Below, in pieces: positions 7,327 to 9,696 of a stretch of DNA of 9,696 nt. The stretch covers positions 1 through 9,696 of the forward strand of contig CAYOSW010000043.1 in NCBI GenBank assembly GCA_964406775.1. Direction: 5' to 3'. Below the pieces are notes generated by a model. The model saw only the letters and a program-made list of their open reading frames with translations. It was not told the origin of the DNA and ran no database searches. This DNA is from JACPKO01 sp964406775 (GTDB lineage: Bacteria; Patescibacteriota; Microgenomatia; Daviesbacterales; UBA10151). The position numbers were made by a program, and so were the translations under genes. Every line of letters starts with the position of its first letter. The stretch's first letter is position 1.

Positions 7327-7331
7327 TTTAA
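7309..7331. other. Perfect 9-bp inverted repeat spanning two convergent stop codons
   Basis: TTAAACTAT (7309-7317), a 5-base loop CTGAA, and ATAGTTTAA (7323-7331) form a perfect hairpin. It covers the last codons and TAG of the GT-A-like gene and the TAA of the convergent GT-B-like gene. The stem is AT-rich and has no clear U-tract on either strand, so it is at best a weak bidirectional terminator or an RNA 3'-end structure. Confidence 0.35.
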
Positions 7332-8506
7332 ACCCGTCCCTGTCCAATATCCACCAAAGCTCTTGCAACTTTTTCAGCGGATTTCCCGTCCTGTATCCAG
7401 GGATTATCTCTTTCTAAAAGCTGGCGTCTGTAATTAGGATCAATAGATGTTCGGAGTGCATCTGTAATCTGATCCCTGTCTTTAACTCCGATTGCAGAAC
7501 CGTCCTCAACAACCGGAATTAATAACTTAGGTGTTTCGGTTAAAGCCATAACCCCCGGAGTAACAATATGAACGGAAGGTTTTCTTCTCATTACCCCGGT
7601 TGTCCCCTCGGTTGATGCAATTGTTGTAATAATATCCGCAGCTGCGCCTATTTCAGAAGTCGGCAGATGATCAGTGTCAACAACATCAAGCCCTCTAGCC
7701 ATCTCTCTGGCATCATCCGCAGATAAAGAACCTCTCGGATGTCTCCTGATTACAAGTTTTCTTTTCTCTCCGAGAATCTTGGACTTTTTCAATCCTTCCA
7801 CCAGAATTTCAAAAGCCTCTTTAGTACCTCCTTTTTGCCCCATAAAAACAACCAGTTCGGTATCATAGTCCAGACCCAGATCCGAAAAAACTTTTCGTCT
7901 TACGGAAGCAATATCTTCCGTTGCAATATAGTCAAAAGCCGGCTGACCTGTTACTAAAACCCTTTCTTCAGGAAGATTCAGACCCCAGTTTCCGGCTATA
8001 GCCAGATTGTGTCGTCTTGACCCCTCGTTAATAACCAATAAATGACTCTGCATTAAATCCGGTCTTGCCTGATAAATCGGACCCATCGAATGCATAAAAT
8101 CCCAGGGATAATCCTCAATGGCAACGGAAGGCCGGCCATAATGTCCTGCGGCCTGCTGCATTAATTCCTCAAGAGTAGAGTTGCTCGCAAATCCTGTGAA
8201 GAATACATCTCCTTTCATCAGCTCAAGTCTGCGGCTCGGACTTAACCTTCCGCCCGGTTTTAAATCCATACCCGAACTGATAGCGTCTTTTCCTGCTTCC
8301 CTGGCCAGAATCAATATATCGTGATGAGCTGCCAGAATTTTCAATGCCGGACCCATCGCCAAACCCGCTCCGGTATCCGTCAATCCGGCCCAAATTTTTA
8401 GCCGTTGTTCCCTTAAGCGAGGGAAACTATAGAGTAATTGTGTTGAAGATTCAAAATTGGGATCGGTTCTGCCTATCTTTTCCGGTGTATATTTTAGTTC
8501 GCTCAT
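7328..8506 (-). CDS. GT-B-fold glycosyltransferase/epimerase-like protein, family uncertain
   Basis: A soluble 392-residue protein with no signal peptide. The two-lobe pattern suggests a GT-B fold: a glycine-rich N-terminal turn (GLTDTGAGLAMG, about 41-52), a linker region with VTGQPAFD (about 185-192), then a second Rossmann-like lobe with LVVFMGQKGGTKE, VIRRHPRG, and ADIITTIASTEGTTGVMRRKPSV. HPxG and the ST-G-T stretch occupy the places where UDP-GlcNAc 2-epimerase-like and CDP-glycerol transferase-like proteins bind the nucleotide. By knowledge of these folds it would handle a nucleotide-sugar or a polyol-phosphate donor; the substrate cannot be assigned. Arginine exceeds lysine (about 30 to 20), unlike its lysine-rich neighbours, and spot counts of its DNA look somewhat richer in GC, which may mark a different history. 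No cysteine was seen. It has its own candidate promoter just upstream but could also be read through from the dehydratase. Confidence 0.6.
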   Translation of the reverse strand: MSELKYTPEKIGRTDPNFESSTQLLYSFPRLREQRLKIWAGLTDTGAGLAMGPALKILAAHHDILILAREAGKDAISSGMDLKPGGRLSPSRRLELMKGDVFFTGFASNSTLEELMQQAAGHYGRPSVAIEDYPWDFMHSMGPIYQARPDLMQSHLLVINEGSRRHNLAIAGNWGLNLPEERVLVTGQPAFDYIATEDIASVRRKVFSDLGLDYDTELVVFMGQKGGTKEAFEILVEGLKKSKILGEKRKLVIRRHPRGSLSADDAREMARGLDVVDTDHLPTSEIGAAADIITTIASTEGTTGVMRRKPSVHIVTPGVMALTETPKLLIPVVEDGSAIGVKDRDQITDALRTSIDPNYRRQLLERDNPWIQDGKSAEKVARALVDIGQGRV

Positions 8507-8518
8507 AAGTATTCAGGG

Positions 8519-8546
8519 ATTTTAACAGATATTCCGGATGTGTCCA
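8519..8546 (-). promoter_or_regulatory. Candidate promoter (-35 and extended -10) for the GT-B-like gene
   Basis: On the minus strand TGGACA (8546-8541, five of six to TTGACA) is separated by 16 bases from TAAAAT (8524-8519, five of six to TATAAT). The latter is preceded by TGT, making an extended -10. The whole element lies in the 49-base gap between the dehydratase stop and the ATG at 8506. The expected start near 8512 would leave a leader of about 5-6 bases. It is the best promoter match in the window, but unverified. Confidence 0.55.
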
Positions 8547-8555
8547 GAGGAATTT

Positions 8556-9521
8556 TTATAAGGAATCAAAAATATCTGCGGTCTTTATTTTTAATTCATT
8601 ACTTTTATATTTACCGCTTCTTTTCTTAAAAATATCTTTACCGGGCAGAATTATATGGAACGGACCGCCATCTATCATCAATTCTTCTTCTTCAACCGTA
8701 TATAACCGCTCATCACTTTTTTCCCTATCCCCCGCTCCGATCTCTTTAATTTTTACTTTTTTATCGCCATATCTTTTTATTAACTCCTCCGCAATTTCAT
8801 AAATTTTGTATTTTTTCATTTTCAAAACAAATATTTCACTACCCTGCATTTGTGAAGCCGCTGAAAAAACCAAATTTACAGCATCCGGTATGGTCATAAA
8901 AAATCTTTCCATATTCCGGTCTGTAACAAGTACCGGTCCGCCCTTTTTTATTTGATTCATCCAAAGCGGAATTACAGACCCACGCGAATTAATCACATTT
9001 CCAAAACGGACAACAGCAAATTTTATTTCCGGATGTCCTGAATAATTCGGGGCGGCGATAACCATTCTCTCGGACATTAATTTCGTGATTCCCATAAATG
9101 TAGAGGGGTTAACTGCCTTATCGGTAGATATTGCTACCATTTTTTCAACGCGGTGGTCGATAGCCATCTCAACGACATTCTGGGTTCCGTAAACATTTGT
9201 CTTTACCGCTTCAAAAGGATTGGTTTCACAAAAAGATACGTGCTTTAAAGCTGCTGCGTGAAAAACGATATCGATATCGTTAAATGCCCGGTCAAGTCTC
9301 TGCCTATCCCGTATATCGCCCAGCAGAAATCTTAAGTTTTTAAACAAAAGGCTACTTCTGAGCTCATTAGATAACTGATGCTGTTTATATTCATCTCTGG
9401 AATAAATCCTGATTTGCTTCGGATTGTACTTTAGAAGTTGTCTCACTATTTCACTGCCGATCGATCCGGTTCCGCCTGTGACTAAAATTCTCTTGCCCTG
9501 AAAAGTTTTTTTGAAATTCAT
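8556..9521 (-). CDS. Nucleotide-sugar 4,6-dehydratase (short FlaA1/CapE/PseB group, UDP-HexNAc type)
   Basis: A 321-residue extended SDR enzyme that likely converts UDP-N-acetylglucosamine to a 4-keto-6-deoxy sugar, the first step to many deoxyamino sugars of surface glycans. Visible are the NAD(P)-binding TGGTGSIG (15-22), YSRDE (40-44), GDIRD (68-72), HAAALKHV (88-95), STDKA (132-136), MGITK (143-147), RFGNV (172-176) and RFFMT (206-210). The tyrosine of the usual YxxxK pair is replaced by methionine (Met143, Lys147), as in CapE and WbpM-type members; PseB keeps tyrosine. No N-terminal membrane domain is present, so this is the soluble short form. The ATG at 9521 is preferred because MNFKKTFQGKRILVTGG fits the family; it follows the upstream reductase stop by one base (TAA-T-ATG). 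Upstream TTG and ATG codons at 9548 and 9545 lie inside that gene. Whether C5 is inverted cannot be decided here. Confidence 0.92.
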   Translation of the reverse strand: MNFKKTFQGKRILVTGGTGSIGSEIVRQLLKYNPKQIRIYSRDEYKQHQLSNELRSSLLFKNLRFLLGDIRDRQRLDRAFNDIDIVFHAAALKHVSFCETNPFEAVKTNVYGTQNVVEMAIDHRVEKMVAISTDKAVNPSTFMGITKLMSERMVIAAPNYSGHPEIKFAVVRFGNVINSRGSVIPLWMNQIKKGGPVLVTDRNMERFFMTIPDAVNLVFSAASQMQGSEIFVLKMKKYKIYEIAEELIKRYGDKKVKIKEIGAGDREKSDERLYTVEEEELMIDGGPFHIILPGKDIFKKRSGKYKSNELKIKTADIFDSL

Positions 9522-9522
9522 A

Positions 9523-9696
9523 TTAAACTGCTGTCCATCCGCCATCAACCATCAATGTTGCACCCGTCACATAAGCTGACGCATCTGAAGCCAAAAACAG
9601 AACGGACGCAGCTATGTCTTCAGGTCTCCCCATTCTTTTCAAAGGGGTTTGTTTTGAATAATTTTCTACAAACTTTTTATTTTGATTATCGAATAT
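9523..9696 (-). CDS. Short-chain dehydrogenase/reductase, C-terminal end only (cut by window edge)
   Basis: Reading the minus strand from the right edge gives 57 codons and a TAA at 9525-9523. The peptide contains RMGRPEDIAASVLFLASD, followed by SAYVTGATLMVDGGW and a final TAV. This is the unmistakable C-terminus of a classical FabG-like SDR (GRPEDIA, FLASD, TGxxxxVDGG). The catalytic SYK part is to the right of the window. In this place, one base before a UDP-sugar dehydratase, it may reduce or oxidise a sugar intermediate, but classical SDRs have many substrates and the function is open. The 1-base gap to the dehydratase indicates one operon. Confidence 0.9.
   Translation of the reverse strand: MFDNQNKKFVENYSKQTPLKRMGRPEDIAASVLFLASDASAYVTGATLMVDGGWTAV

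Noticed and set aside
9522..9548. TTG at 9548 or ATG at 9545 as start of the dehydratase
   Set aside because: Both lie inside the coding end of the upstream reductase, add residues (MMADGQQFN) not expected in the family, and the ATG at 9521 fits better.
1..9696. tRNA, rRNA, CRISPR, insertion sequences, phase-variable repeats, toxin-antitoxin or defence genes
   Set aside because: None visible; nearly every base is accounted for by the coding regions, and only the gaps at 6415-6477 and 8507-8555 exceed a few bases.

Overview
The window reads as part of a cell-surface polysaccharide (glycan) synthesis and export locus from a bacterium with an AT-rich, tightly packed genome. TGA is used as a normal stop (ends of the ABC permease and the flippase), so the code is the standard bacterial one. 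No gene start has a convincing Shine-Dalgarno sequence. Proteins are lysine-rich and cysteine-poor. The mixture of large orphan membrane glycosyltransferases with ordinary export genes resembles Patescibacteria/CPR (Microgenomates-like) genomes. That placement is an impression from composition and protein style, not a proof. No rRNA, tRNA, CRISPR array, insertion sequence or attachment site was seen.

Layout. (1) Left, plus strand, 1-2810: the 3' two-thirds of a large membrane protein (copy A, cut by the window edge), then an ABC-2 permease (Wzm type) and its ATPase (Wzt type), with gaps of 3 and 1 bases. (2) Middle, minus strand, 6414-2807: a Wzx-type lipid-linked oligosaccharide flippase, overlapping by 4 bases a full-length paralogue of copy A (copy B, 703 residues). 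The two groups converge and share the bases of their stop codons. (3) 6415-6477: a 63-base divergent promoter region. (4) 6478-7326, plus: a GT-A-like glycosyltransferase without a clear DxD motif. (5) Right, minus strand, 9696-7328: the 3' end of a short-chain dehydrogenase/reductase, a nucleotide-sugar 4,6-dehydratase of the FlaA1/CapE/PseB group one base later, and after a 49-base gap with its own candidate promoter a GT-B-like protein.

How the genes may work together (inference): the dehydratase and reductase make a modified nucleotide sugar. The GT-A and GT-B proteins add sugars in the cytoplasm. The glycan on its lipid carrier is moved across the membrane by Wzm/Wzt or by Wzx. The paired membrane proteins A and B, with a GT-C-like core and a large C-terminal domain probably facing outward, act on the exported glycan. 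The most unusual feature is that each of the two exporters is paired with its own copy of the same uncharacterised membrane protein. The second is a possible near-leaderless arrangement: all three candidate promoters are extended -10 elements that would start transcripts within about 1-7 bases of the start codon.
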